Shown here: positions 44,101 through 52,914 of the stretch, piece after piece
How the letters are laid out: each line of letters begins with the position of its first letter
Numbering within the stretch: the first letter of the stretch is position 1
Source: Aromatoleum petrolei
GTDB taxonomy: Bacteria > Pseudomonadota > Gammaproteobacteria > Burkholderiales > Rhodocyclaceae
Direction of reading: 5' to 3'
Assembly: GCF_017894385.1 (NCBI RefSeq)
Contig: NZ_CP059560.1
Span: forward strand, 3,038,001 to 3,102,000
Length of the DNA: 64,000 nucleotides
Notes under the pieces: generated by a model
What the model saw: only the letters and a program-made list of their open reading frames with translations
What the model was told of the DNA's origin: nothing
The model's database searches: none
Program-made: the position numbers and the translations under genes

Positions 44101-44374
44101 GATGTCGCGCCATGCGGTCGGCGTCGTGATCTCGGACTTCCGCATGCCCGGCATGGATGGCGTGCAGTTCCTCGACCAGGTGCGTGGCCTGCACCCGCAG
44201 ATCGTGCGCATGATCCTGTCCGGCTATGCCGATGTCGAGATGATCACCGGCGCGATCAACCGCGGTGCGGTCTTCCGCTTCCTGCACAAGCCGTGGGACG
44301 ACCGCGAGCTGCTGGAGGCGGTGCGCGACGCGTTCGAGCGCTTCGAGCTGGAGATGGTCGCGACAGCAGCGTGA
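41180..44374 (+). CDS. dCache-PAS-(degenerate GGDEF)-EAL-REC protein
   Basis: About 1064 residues: membrane segments (about 11-32 and 288-308) around a double-Cache-type periplasmic domain, HAMP, PAS, GGDEF-like, EAL and a C-terminal response-regulator receiver domain. The GGDEF site reads RLTNDEFVL and the I-site position reads QECS, so cyclase activity is lost. EAL catalytic residues are intact (EALCRW, NVSALQF, LEITES, DDFGTGYSS, KIDRAF, AEGVET, MQGYHF), so it is a predicted phosphodiesterase. The receiver is complete (LLVDDEPS, ISDFRMPGMDG, LSGYAD, LHKPWDD). A kinase partner is not encoded alongside. The ATG at 41180 is preferred to an upstream start at 41003. Confidence 0.85.
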   Translation: MIPRPLARMHVRLLLLVLAAVLPSIAIIVDTGLEQRREARASSERLALTVARQVATRQRDMISYAHAALQGLADAPEIRALHSTRDCNRWLSRVASLGELYSDLFVFDRGGEMLCSAKPLTGRVNVADRAYFRRAVERRDFAIGEFIVNRLTGRPMVLFAHPVFDEHDEISGIVALAAEPPKFESLLRDQWLPDGSVVTIVDSEGAILARLPDPDALAGRTIPGLAEFKAAIVDAREALFESVWLDQVLRATAIVPVLSIHGDLYVRVGIPTALAQAQAAQVLRRNLLLVLALTALVLALGWVAAQRLVLRRVRDLADTARRIGAGELQARCALPPDGGELGELARTLDDMAAHVEASMAQLRNAAEEIRLRNRAIDASRNGLMIYRYATPPGVASANPALHALLAVTPAELAAISQPVELVQRGFEREGCEQLAALIAARREGEVTLRLSARDGNLAWIEAVVNMVPGEERGGDHAVIEFRDVTERHRYEEQLAHQASHDALTGLPNRNLLLDRLQQGLSHAARNGACFVLWVNVDRFKVVHDSLGRAVADATLGDIARRLAGAAQECSTVARLTNDEFVLIADQLPGRQAVVSLANRLLEAMRRPLMAGGEELRLSASIGVAECGDAGQDADALLRNACVAMNRAKETGRDTFCFYDANMNARAAPRLRLELELRRAVERDELYLVYQPKVDLLTGEVVGCEALCRWQHAELGMVSPGEFIPVAEESGLILPIGHWVLESACARMRDWLDAGVACPSVAVNVSALQFLRDDLVADVSALLSRYRLDAGTLMLEITESTLMREPERAIRTMRSLKAIGVRLAIDDFGTGYSSLGMLKRFPLDYLKIDRAFITDLTTNASDAAIAVSIIAIARSLNLRVIAEGVETEGQMLYLRGRGCDEMQGYHFSPPIAPEAFADMLAEGRGMSLPVKKDLPERTLLLVDDEPSIRSALRRILRREGYTLLFAGSAAEALDQMSRHAVGVVISDFRMPGMDGVQFLDQVRGLHPQIVRMILSGYADVEMITGAINRGAVFRFLHKPWDDRELLEAVRDAFERFELEMVATAA

Positions 44375-44535
44375 GCGCGGGAGCATCGCGGGCATGGCCA
44401 GGCCCGATGCCGAGGATGCACCGCCACCGATCCTGCTGCCGCTCGGTGGCGCAGCGCATGTCCCGGAACGATCGCGTGGCGGAGGCGGTCCCGAAGGCGT
44501 GTCATGACGCGCGGCATCCGCGAGCCCAGCCTGCG

Positions 44536-45141
44536 TCAGCTGCGCCGCTTCAACTCGAACAGCGGCACGACCTCGGGCAGAACCATGGCGGGTCGGTCGG
44601 GCTCGGCCTCGGCGAGGGGTTCGCAGGGCTTGAGCGTCGCGAGGCTGCGCACGGCGAGGTCGTGGTAGCAGCGCGTGCCTTCGACCTTCCAGTCCATCTC
44701 CTGCCGCGTCAGCGCGCGCACGACCTTGGCCGGCACGCCGGCGACCAGCACCTGCGGCGGAATCTCCATGCCGGCCTTGACGAAGGTGCAGGCGGCGACG
44801 ATCGACGATTCCCCGACCACCGCGCGGTCCATCACCACGGCGTTCATGCCGACCAGCGCGTTGCGGCCGACGTGGCAGCTATGCAGGATCGCGCCGTGGC
44901 CGATGTGGCCGTTCTCCTCGACGAGCGTGTCGATGCCGGGGAAGCCGTGCATCACGCAGCAGTCCTGCACGTTGGCGCCTTCGCGCAGGATGATGGGGCC
45001 GAAGTCGCCGCGCAGGCTCGCGAGCGGGGCGACGTAGCAACGCGGGCCGATGTGCACGTTGCCGACCAGCACAGCGTCGGGGTGTACGTAGGCGCTCGGG
45101 TGGACGACCGGGCGCTGGCCGTCGATCTCGTAGCAGGGCAT
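44536..45141 (-). CDS. paaY: Phenylacetate degradation protein PaaY
   Basis: A 201-residue left-handed beta-helix protein of the gamma-carbonic anhydrase/hexapeptide type. Repeats of the kind AYVHPDAVLVGNVHIGP and IVAACTFVKAGMEIPPQVLVAG cover residues 15-150. Histidines in CVMHGFPG and GHIGHGAILHSCHVG are placed to bind zinc at subunit interfaces. In other bacteria PaaY is a thioesterase that hydrolyses dead-end CoA esters of the pathway. It is downstream of paaN on the same strand (69 bp gap). Confidence 0.88.
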   Translation of the reverse strand: MPCYEIDGQRPVVHPSAYVHPDAVLVGNVHIGPRCYVAPLASLRGDFGPIILREGANVQDCCVMHGFPGIDTLVEENGHIGHGAILHSCHVGRNALVGMNAVVMDRAVVGESSIVAACTFVKAGMEIPPQVLVAGVPAKVVRALTRQEMDWKVEGTRCYHDLAVRSLATLKPCEPLAEAEPDRPAMVLPEVVPLFELKRRS

Positions 45142-45210
45142 GGTTGGGGTTCCGCAGACAAAACGGGGCGCCGCGGCGCCCCTTGTTCTTATGGTGGAGT
45201 GTCGCGCGGC

Positions 45211-46899
45211 TTATTCGACGTGGTAGCGCCGTTGCACGACGCGGAAGCGGTTGGCGACGAAGGCGCTGTCCGACAGGCTCGCGTTCGCGGCCGGGTTCAT
45301 GCCGACGCCGTGGTAGTCGGAGAAGCCCGCCGACTGGTTCACGAACACGCCGCCGGTGAGGTTGATCGACAGCGCGACGCCGGCGCGCCAGGTCGCTTCG
45401 GTCATCGCGTCGACCACTTCCGGCTTGGTCGAGTAGAGGCCCACCGTGAGCGCGCCGTGCTCGCGCACGATGCGTTCCGACAAGGCAACCGCCGCGGCGC
45501 CGTCGGCGACCTTGACGACGAAGGCGATCGGGCCGAAGCGCTCTTCCATGTAGCTCTTCTCGTCCGCGGCGTCGCACGCGAGCAGCACCGGGCTGCGCAC
45601 TTCGGCGCCGGGGAACTCGGCGTGCTCCATCTTCGTCGAGGCGCGCACGACGCGGCCATGTTCGGGCGCTTCCGCGATGCGCGCGAGGGTGTCAGGCGAC
45701 TGGATCGCGCCCAGCACTGCGGTGGCGACCGCCGGGTCGGCGAGGAATTTGTCGACGGAGCTGGCGAGATCCGCGCACACCTCGTCGTAGCTCTTGCGGC
45801 CCTGGTCGGTGTCAATGCCGTCGGCCGGGACGAGGATCGCCTGCGTGGTCGTGCACATCTGGCCCGAGTACAGGCACAGCGTGAAGGCGAGGTTGCGCAA
45901 CATCGCCTTGTACTGGTCGGTCGATTCGATGACGACGTTGTTCACACCGGCGAGCTCGGCATACACCTGCGCCTGCTTCGCGTTGTTGATGAGCCACTGG
46001 CCGAAGGTATTGCCGCCGGTGAAGTCGATCGACTTCACGGCCGGGTGCGTCGCCAGCGCCTGCGTGGCCTCGCGCTTGTCGAAGGCGGCGAGCGTGACCA
46101 GGTTGGGGTCGAGGCCGGCCTCGGCGAGCACTTCACGCGCGATGCGCACGCTGATTGCGGCGGGCAGGATGGCGTTCTGGTGCGGTTTGACGATCACCGG
46201 ATTGCCGGTCGCGAGCGCGGCGAAGAGGCCGGGATAGGTGTTCCAGGTCGGGAACGTGCCGCAGCCGATCACCAGCGCGACGCCGCGGCCGACGATCTCG
46301 AAGTGCTTCTTCATCTTCAGCGGCGGGTTCTTGCCCTGCGGCTTCTCCCACACCGTCTCGTGGGGGATGAACTTCATCTCGCGATAGGCGTAGGCGACGG
46401 CCTCGAGGCCGCGGTCCTGTGCATGCGGGCCGCCAGCCTGGAAGGCCATCATCCAGCCCTGGCCGGTGGTCAGCATCACCGCGTGCGCGATCTCGAAGCT
46501 GCGCTTGTTGATGCGTTCGAGGATCTCCAGGCACACCCCGGCGCGGCCCTGCGCGCCGATGCGCTGCCAGGCGGGCAGCGCCGCGTGCGCCGCGTCGATG
46601 AGCGCCTGGCCGTCGCACACCGGGTAGCGCACACCCAGCTCGACGCCATAAGGCGAGCGCTCGCTCGCCATCCAGCCGCTACGGCCGGGCTGGTCGAGGT
46701 CGAAATCCTGGCCGAAGCAGGCCTCGACGGCGCGGCGCCCGTCTTCCTGCGCCGACTCCCCATACACCTTGGGGCTGGGCATTTCGGGGTAGGGCGTCCA
46801 GTAGCCGCGGGTGTGGATCGCCTGGACGGCGGTTTCGAGGGTCGCGTGATGCTTGTCGAACAGCTGGGCGGGCGTGGTGTTGGACGTGACGTTGGACAT
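45211..46899 (-). CDS. paaN: Phenylacetate pathway aldehyde dehydrogenase PaaN
   Basis: A 562-residue protein of the aldehyde dehydrogenase superfamily, PaaN type. Visible residues are GCGTFPTWNTYPGLFAALATGNPVIVKPHQN (nucleotide binding), ELAGVNNVVIEST and the catalytic cysteine region LYSGQMCTTTQAILVP. It probably oxidises the open-chain aldehyde formed after ring cleavage of the oxepin-CoA. The hotdog hydratase domain of PaaZ is absent, so ring opening may need a separate enzyme. It diverges from paaG with the shared regulatory region 46900-47218. TATAAC at 46970-46965 is a candidate -10. Confidence 0.88.
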   Translation of the reverse strand: MSNVTSNTTPAQLFDKHHATLETAVQAIHTRGYWTPYPEMPSPKVYGESAQEDGRRAVEACFGQDFDLDQPGRSGWMASERSPYGVELGVRYPVCDGQALIDAAHAALPAWQRIGAQGRAGVCLEILERINKRSFEIAHAVMLTTGQGWMMAFQAGGPHAQDRGLEAVAYAYREMKFIPHETVWEKPQGKNPPLKMKKHFEIVGRGVALVIGCGTFPTWNTYPGLFAALATGNPVIVKPHQNAILPAAISVRIAREVLAEAGLDPNLVTLAAFDKREATQALATHPAVKSIDFTGGNTFGQWLINNAKQAQVYAELAGVNNVVIESTDQYKAMLRNLAFTLCLYSGQMCTTTQAILVPADGIDTDQGRKSYDEVCADLASSVDKFLADPAVATAVLGAIQSPDTLARIAEAPEHGRVVRASTKMEHAEFPGAEVRSPVLLACDAADEKSYMEERFGPIAFVVKVADGAAAVALSERIVREHGALTVGLYSTKPEVVDAMTEATWRAGVALSINLTGGVFVNQSAGFSDYHGVGMNPAANASLSDSAFVANRFRVVQRRYHVE

Positions 46900-47020
46900 C
46901 GAGGGTCTCCTCTGGTGGCGGGGCGGGGCTTCTGTGGCCCCTGCGGATCGACGGTGCTGACCTTGTTATAGCGGCTGGTGCGTTGCTGCGCTGCGGCGAA
47001 ACTTGTCAAGCAAAAAACTG

Positions 47021-47050
47021 TTGTCTTTTGATCTGGATCAAGCTTACTAT
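47021..47050 (+). promoter_or_regulatory. Predicted paaG promoter
   Basis: TTGTCT (47021-47026) and TACTAT (47045-47050) separated by 18 bp resemble a sigma-70 promoter, predicting a start near 47057. It overlaps both the FNR box at 47028 and the PaaR-like operator at 47054. Confidence 0.5.
47028..47041. promoter_or_regulatory. Consensus FNR box in the paa control region
   Basis: TTGATCTGGATCAA matches TTGAT-N4-ATCAA at all fixed positions. It lies between the predicted -35 and -10 of paaG, centred about 22.5 bp before the expected start, a position more suited to repression than activation. It sits about 76 bp from the candidate paaN start, so effects on paaN are also possible. Confidence 0.7.
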
Positions 47051-47073
47051 TGATTGACCGGTCGGTCAAACAA
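47050..47073. promoter_or_regulatory. PaaR-like TetR operator
   Basis: TTGACCGGTCGGTCAA at 47054-47069 has perfect 7-bp arms around GT, extended after one mismatch by TTG/CAA to 24 bp. It covers the predicted paaG start site. The TetR-family gene at 55344 ends the paa run and is the likely ligand-responsive repressor. Confidence 0.7.
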
Positions 47074-47164
47074 AGGCCGGACTACAAAGAAAGCTCGGAA
47101 TACCGGGCGCAGACCCCCGCCGACAGGAGGCCTCGAAGCCAACTGGGCGATCCGAAGAAGGAGA

Positions 47165-47201
47165 CTCTGCACAAGCGTCGCGCGCCGGCGCTTGTGCAGA
47201 G
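47165..47201 (+). other. Leader hairpin before the paaG ribosome site
   Basis: CTCTGCACAAGCG (47165-47177) pairs perfectly with CGCTTGTGCAGAG (47189-47201). In RNA the stem extends inward by U-G, C-G and G-C to 16 bp with a CGCGC loop. It ends eight bases before AGGAGGAG at 47209-47216 and is not followed by T residues. It could affect mRNA stability, translation, or bind a protein. Confidence 0.55.
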
Positions 47202-47218
47202 GGATGACAGGAGGAGAC

Positions 47219-48040
47219 ATGGGCAGCACTGATTGGAGCATGCAGGGCGAGACGATTCGCCTCGACGTGGTCGAAGGCGTGGCGACACTGACCTTGAACC
47301 GCCCGGACCGCCTGAATTCGTTCACCAGCCGGATGCACGAGGAGGTGCGTGCGGCCTTGGCGAAGGTCAGGGAAGGGCGCGCGGCAGGTGTGGTGCGCGT
47401 GCTGGTGCTGACGGGTGCAGGGCGCGGTTTTTGCGCCGGGCAGGACCTGTCGGACCGCGCCGTGGCGCCGGGCGCTGCGCCGGTCGACCTGGGCGAATCG
47501 GTCGAGAAAAACTACAAGCCGCTCGTGCTCGCGCTGCGCAGCCTCGAGTTGCCGGTGATCGCTGCCGTCAATGGAGTTGCGGCCGGTGCCGGCGCGAGCA
47601 TCGCGCTCGCCTGCGATCTGGTGTTCGCCGCGCGCTCGGCGAGCTTCATCCAGTCCTTCAGCAAGCTCGGCGTGGTGCCCGACACCGGCGGCAGCTGGAT
47701 CCTGCCGCGTCTGGTGGGGCCGGCGCGCGCGATGGGCATGGCGCTGCTCGGCGACAAGCTGGCGGCCGAGCAGGCCGAGGCGTGGGGACTGATCTGGAAG
47801 TGCGTCGATGACGAGGCGCTGATGCCGACCGTGCAGCAAGTGGCCGCCGCTCTCGCGAAGGGGCCGACCTTCGGCTATGCGAAGACCAAGCAGGCGATCT
47901 GGGCGAGCTCGACCAACGACTTCGAGACCCAGCTCAACCTCGAGCGCGACCTGATGACCGTGTGCGGCAACTCGAACGACTACCGCGAAGGCGTCGCTGC
48001 ATTCATGGAAAAGCGCAATCCGAATTTCAAGGGTGACTGA
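47219..48040 (+). CDS. paaG: 1,2-epoxyphenylacetyl-CoA isomerase PaaG
   Basis: A 273-residue crotonase-superfamily enzyme. Oxyanion-hole and CoA-binding segments are GRGFCAGQDLSDR and NGVAAGAGASIALACDLVF, and the catalytic acid region is KLGVVPDTGGSWILPR. PaaG rearranges the ring epoxide to the seven-membered oxepin-CoA and also shifts double bonds later in the pathway. ATG at 47219 is preceded by an excellent AGGAGGAG site. It is the first gene of the forward paa run, and paaH begins at the next base after its stop. Confidence 0.92.
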   Translation: MGSTDWSMQGETIRLDVVEGVATLTLNRPDRLNSFTSRMHEEVRAALAKVREGRAAGVVRVLVLTGAGRGFCAGQDLSDRAVAPGAAPVDLGESVEKNYKPLVLALRSLELPVIAAVNGVAAGAGASIALACDLVFAARSASFIQSFSKLGVVPDTGGSWILPRLVGPARAMGMALLGDKLAAEQAEAWGLIWKCVDDEALMPTVQQVAAALAKGPTFGYAKTKQAIWASSTNDFETQLNLERDLMTVCGNSNDYREGVAAFMEKRNPNFKGD

Positions 48041-49573
48041 ATGAGCGCACTCACCCAGGATGTGAAAGTCGTCGTGATCGGCGCCGGCGCGATGGGCAGC
48101 GGCATCGCCCAGGTCGCGGCGCGCGCGGGCCATACCGTGTATTTGTTCGACGGCCGCGCCGAGGCGATCGCCGCCGGGCGCGCGGCGATCGAGAAGGATC
48201 TGAAGTTCCTCGTGTCGAAGAACCGCCTCGACCAGGGCGAGGCGGCGGCGACGCTGGAGCGCGTCGTCCCCGTCGCGACACTGGCCGAGGCGGCGGATGC
48301 CGGTCTCGCGATCGAGGCGATCGTCGAGAACCTCGATGTGAAGCGCAAGCTCTTCGCCGAACTCGAAAGCATGCTCGGCGCGGACGCGATCATCGCCAGC
48401 AACACCTCGTCGCTGTCGATCAATGCGATGGCGGCGGGCCTCGCCCGTCCGGGGCGGTTGGTGGGTCTGCACTTCTTCAACCCCGCGCCGCGCATGGCGC
48501 TGGTGGAGGTGGTGTCGGGGCTGGCGACCGATCGCGAGGTTGCCGAGTGCCTGTACGCGACGGCGCGTGCCTGGGGCAAGGTGCCCGTGCATGCGGCCTC
48601 GACCCCCGGCTTCATCGTGAACCGCGTCGCGCGCCCATACTACGCCGAGGCGCTGCGCGTGCTCGCCGAGCACGAGGCCAGCCCGGCGACGCTGGACGCC
48701 ATCCTGCGCGAGGGCTGCGGCTTCGCGATGGGCCCCTTCGAGCTGATGGACCTGATCGGCCACGACGTGAACTTCGCGGTCACGAAATCGGTGTTCGAGG
48801 CTTACTTCTGCGACCGTCGTTTCGCCCCGAGCCCGCTCCAGCAGGAGTTGGTCGCCGCCGGCCGGCTCGGCCGCAAGACCGGGCGCGGGATCTATGAATA
48901 CGGCGAGCTCGCCGCCAAGGCGCTGCCGCAGGACGAAGCGCCGCAGGACGGCGAACCGCGCGTCACCGTGGTCGGCGACATCGGCGCCGCCGCGCCGCTG
49001 CTGGCGCGCCTGGAGGCGGCCGGGATCGAAGTCCGGCGCGAGGCCGGCATGCACGGCAGACGTGGCTGGATGCAGATCGGCGCGGCGCGTGTGGCGCTGA
49101 CCGACGGACGCACCGCAACCATTCGCTCGGACGAGGAGCAGGTGCCGAACCTCGTGCTGTTCGACCTGTGCCTCGACTACTCGACCAGCACCCGCATCGC
49201 GCTCACGCGCGCCGACCAGTGCGGTTTGGGCGCGCTGCGCGTGGTCACCGGCACCTTCCAGAAGGCGGGCTTCAAGGTCAGCGTGATCGACGACGTCGCC
49301 GGGCTGATCGCGCTGCGCACGGTGGCGATGCTCGCCAACGAGGCGGCCGACGCCGTGCTGCAGCGGGTGGCGAGCGCGCGCGACGTGGATACCGCGATGC
49401 GCCATGGCACCAACTACCCCAAGGGCGGCCCGCTTGCGTGGGCCGACCAGCTCGGCGCCGATTTCGTCGTCGAAGTGCTCGCGAACCTCAAGGACCACTA
49501 CGGCGAGGAGCGCTACCGCGTGTCGCCGCTGCTGCGCCGCAAGGCCTGCAACAGGGAGGCGATGTATGACTGA
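48041..49573 (+). CDS. paaH: 3-hydroxyadipyl-CoA dehydrogenase PaaH
   Basis: A 510-residue 3-hydroxyacyl-CoA dehydrogenase of the long PaaH type with a duplicated C-terminal domain. The NAD motif is VIGAGAMGSGIAQVAARAGH, the catalytic histidine lies in GLHFFNPAPRMALVEV, and NTSSLSINAMA is conserved. It oxidises 3-hydroxyadipyl-CoA to 3-oxoadipyl-CoA. Its ATG directly follows the paaG stop, and its end overlaps paaI by 8 bp, so translation is coupled. Confidence 0.93.
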   Translation: MSALTQDVKVVVIGAGAMGSGIAQVAARAGHTVYLFDGRAEAIAAGRAAIEKDLKFLVSKNRLDQGEAAATLERVVPVATLAEAADAGLAIEAIVENLDVKRKLFAELESMLGADAIIASNTSSLSINAMAAGLARPGRLVGLHFFNPAPRMALVEVVSGLATDREVAECLYATARAWGKVPVHAASTPGFIVNRVARPYYAEALRVLAEHEASPATLDAILREGCGFAMGPFELMDLIGHDVNFAVTKSVFEAYFCDRRFAPSPLQQELVAAGRLGRKTGRGIYEYGELAAKALPQDEAPQDGEPRVTVVGDIGAAAPLLARLEAAGIEVRREAGMHGRRGWMQIGAARVALTDGRTATIRSDEEQVPNLVLFDLCLDYSTSTRIALTRADQCGLGALRVVTGTFQKAGFKVSVIDDVAGLIALRTVAMLANEAADAVLQRVASARDVDTAMRHGTNYPKGGPLAWADQLGADFVVEVLANLKDHYGEERYRVSPLLRRKACNREAMYD

Positions 49574-50030
49574 GGCCGGCTACCGCGATCTCACGAACGG
49601 GCTCGATCCCCAGTTGGTTGCCGAGCGCGTGCGCGACGGCATGTCGGAGAACGACCGCGTGCTTCACGCCAACGGCCTCCGCTTCGAAGCTGTCGGGCCC
49701 GGCTACGCGAAGGTGACGATGACGGTGCGCGAGGACATGCTCAACGGCTTCGACATCTGCCACGGCGGCTTCATCACGCTGCTCGCCGACACCGCCTTCG
49801 CCTACGCGTGCAACAGCGGCAATGAGCAGACCGTCGCGTCCGGCATCAGCCTCGACTTCATGGCGCCTGGCCGTCCCGGCGAGGTGTTGTGCGCGGAGGC
49901 GAAGGAAGTGTTCGCTGCGGGGCGCACCGGCGTGTACGACATCAGCGTCACCAACCCGAAGGGCGAGCTGATCGCGGTAATGCGCGGCAAGTCCTATCGG
50001 CTGAAGGGGAGAGCGGTCGTCGAGTTGTGA
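49566..50030 (+). CDS. paaI: Hotdog thioesterase PaaI
   Basis: A 154-residue hotdog-fold thioesterase of PaaI type with MLNGFDICHGGFITLLADTAFAYACNS near residues 60-85, holding the catalytic histidine-glycine-glycine and aspartate. It hydrolyses CoA thioesters of ring-hydroxylated phenylacetates that would otherwise trap CoA. ATG at 49566 overlaps the end of paaH by 8 bp. After its stop a 127-bp gap precedes paaK, so a second promoter or a processing site may lie there. Confidence 0.9.
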   Translation: MTEAGYRDLTNGLDPQLVAERVRDGMSENDRVLHANGLRFEAVGPGYAKVTMTVREDMLNGFDICHGGFITLLADTAFAYACNSGNEQTVASGISLDFMAPGRPGEVLCAEAKEVFAAGRTGVYDISVTNPKGELIAVMRGKSYRLKGRAVVEL

Positions 50031-50077
50031 GTGGATGCACGAGTGGAATTGTGAATGAGGTTTGACGCGGGTCACCC

Positions 50078-50106
50078 GGGATTCCCTAAGTTTGGGGAAT
50101 AATCCC
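50078..50106. other. Inverted repeat between paaI and paaK
   Basis: GGGATTCCC (50078-50086) and GGGGAATAATCCC (50094-50106) can form a bulged hairpin with outer GGGATT/AATCCC and inner CCC/GGG pairing. It is in the only sizeable gap within the early paa run. No T run follows, so attenuation is uncertain. Confidence 0.35.
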
Positions 50107-50157
50107 AACCTCATATGAAATCCGCGCAAACCGAAGAAACCACGAGGAGAGAGAGCA

Positions 50158-51480
<1,323 letters not shown>

Positions 51481-51491
51481 GCGCGCCAGGG

Positions 51492-51511
51492 GCGCAGCCC
51501 CGTGGCTGCGC
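51492..51511 (+). other. Intercistronic hairpin between paaK and paaA
   Basis: GCGCAGCC and GGCTGCGC form a perfect 8-bp stem with loop CCGT, 11 bases after the paaK stop. It may protect the upstream message or set relative expression of paaK and the epoxidase genes. Confidence 0.4.
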
Positions 51512-51544
51512 GCCGCACGAGACAAGGAAGGAGGAGACAAGAGC

Positions 51545-52546
51545 ATGTACACCCAAGCACTGGACATCCCGCAGCAGAACGCCGACAAAGGCCCGCGCGC
51601 GGTCGAGAATCCCGAGTACCAGGCCGAGTTCGATGCGAAGATCGACGCCGGCGGCTACATCGAGGCCAAGGATTGGATGCCCGAGGCCTACCGCAAGACG
51701 CTGGTCCGCCAGATCAGCCAGCACGCGCATTCCGAGATCGTCGGCATGCTGCCCGAGGGCAACTGGATCACGCGCGCGCCGACCCTGAAGCGCAAGGCGA
51801 TCCTGCTCGCCAAGGTGCAGGACGAGGGCGGCCACGGCCTCTACCTCTACGCCGCGGCCGAGACGCTGGGCGTGTCGCGCGACGAACTGCTCGACGCGCT
51901 GCACACCGGCAAGGCCAAGTACAGCTCGATCTTCAACTACCCGACGCTCACCTGGGCGGACATCGGCGTGATCGGCTGGCTGGTCGATGGCGCGGCGATC
52001 ATGAACCAGATCCCGCTGTGCAAGTGCAGCTACGGCCCCTATGCGCGCGCCATGGTGCGCATCTGCAAGGAGGAGTCCTTTCACCAGCGCCAGGGCTACG
52101 ACCTGCTGCTGACGATGATGAAGGGCACCGACGAGCAGCGTGCGATGGTGCAGGACGCGGTAAACCGCTGGTGGTGGCCGTCGATCATGATGTTCGGCCC
52201 GCACGACAAGGATTCCCCCAACTCGGCGCAAAGCTCGCGCTGGGGCATCAAGCGCATCTCCAACGACGACCTGCGCCAGAAGTTCATCGACGCGACCGTC
52301 GAACAGGCGAAGGTGCTGGGCGTGACGATGCCCGACCCGGAGCTGAAGTGGAACGCCGAACGCGGCCACCACGACTACGGCGCGATCGACTGGGACGAAT
52401 TCTGGAGCGTGGTGAACGGCCACGGCCAGGGCAACGTCGATCGCCTGGCCGCGCGCGTCAAGGCGTGGGAAGACGGCGCCTGGGTGCGCGAGGCCGCGCT
52501 CGAGCACGAGCGCAAGCGCGTCGCGCGCGAGCACCAGGCGGCCTGA
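51545..52546 (+). CDS. paaA: Phenylacetyl-CoA epoxidase catalytic subunit PaaA
   Basis: A 333-residue ferritin-like diiron protein. Iron-ligand motifs EXXH are seen in [19 protein letters not shown] and [15 protein letters not shown], with [16 protein letters not shown] near the C-terminus typical of PaaA. It is the catalytic subunit of the multicomponent monooxygenase that epoxidises the aromatic ring of phenylacetyl-CoA with O2. ATG is preceded by GGAAGGAGGAG. paaB, paaC, paaD and paaE follow in order. Confidence 0.96.
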   Translation: MYTQALDIPQQNADKGPRAVENPEYQAEFDAKIDAGGYIEAKDWMPEAYRKTLVRQISQHAHSEIVGMLPEGNWITRAPTLKRKAILLAKVQDEGGHGLYLYAAAETLGVSRDELLDALHTGKAKYSSIFNYPTLTWADIGVIGWLVDGAAIMNQIPLCKCSYGPYARAMVRICKEESFHQRQGYDLLLTMMKGTDEQRAMVQDAVNRWWWPSIMMFGPHDKDSPNSAQSSRWGIKRISNDDLRQKFIDATVEQAKVLGVTMPDPELKWNAERGHHDYGAIDWDEFWSVVNGHGQGNVDRLAARVKAWEDGAWVREAALEHERKRVAREHQAA

Positions 52547-52613
52547 GCAGGACATTCACGACACACCGACAGAAAGGGCGGCCGCGGCCAGCCCTCAGCA
52601 GAGGAGAAGAGAC

Positions 52614-52901
52614 ATGGAACGCAAGGAATGGCCGCTGTGGGAAGTCTTCGTGCGCAGCAGGAACGGCCTCGATCACAAGCACTGCGGCAGCGTGCATGCG
52701 CCTGACGCCAAGCTCGCGCTGCAGGTCGCGCGCGACGTCTATACCCGTCGCCAGGAAGGCGTGAGCATCTGGGTCGTCGAGGCCAGCAACATCGTCGCCT
52801 CGGACCCGGACGCCAAGCCCGAGCTGTTCGACCCCGCCGAGGACAAGATCTACCGGCATCCGACCTTCTACCAGCTGCCCGACAAAGTGAACCACATGTG
52901 A
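52614..52901 (+). CDS. paaB: Phenylacetyl-CoA epoxidase subunit PaaB
   Basis: A 95-residue protein with the conserved WPLWEVFVRSRNGLDHKHCGSVHAPDAKLA start and GVSIWVVEASNIVASDP. Length matches PaaB. It is a structural subunit bridging PaaA-PaaC heterodimers of the epoxidase and has no cofactor. ATG has an AGGAGAAGAG ribosome site. It lies 13 bp before paaC. Confidence 0.95.
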   Translation: MERKEWPLWEVFVRSRNGLDHKHCGSVHAPDAKLALQVARDVYTRRQEGVSIWVVEASNIVASDPDAKPELFDPAEDKIYRHPTFYQLPDKVNHM

Positions 52902-52914
52902 GAGGGCTGCCAAG

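Noticed and set aside
44394..44507. Small 37-codon frame between the EAL-REC gene and paaY
   Set aside because: No ribosome site, Gly/Pro-rich composition and no conserved motif; 44375-44535 appears to be plain convergent intergenic DNA.
50063..50074. Second PaaR operator (TGACGCGGGTCA) before paaK
   Set aside because: Half-site spacing is two bases shorter than in the 47050-47073 palindrome and the arms are only 4 bp, which is expected by chance in such DNA.
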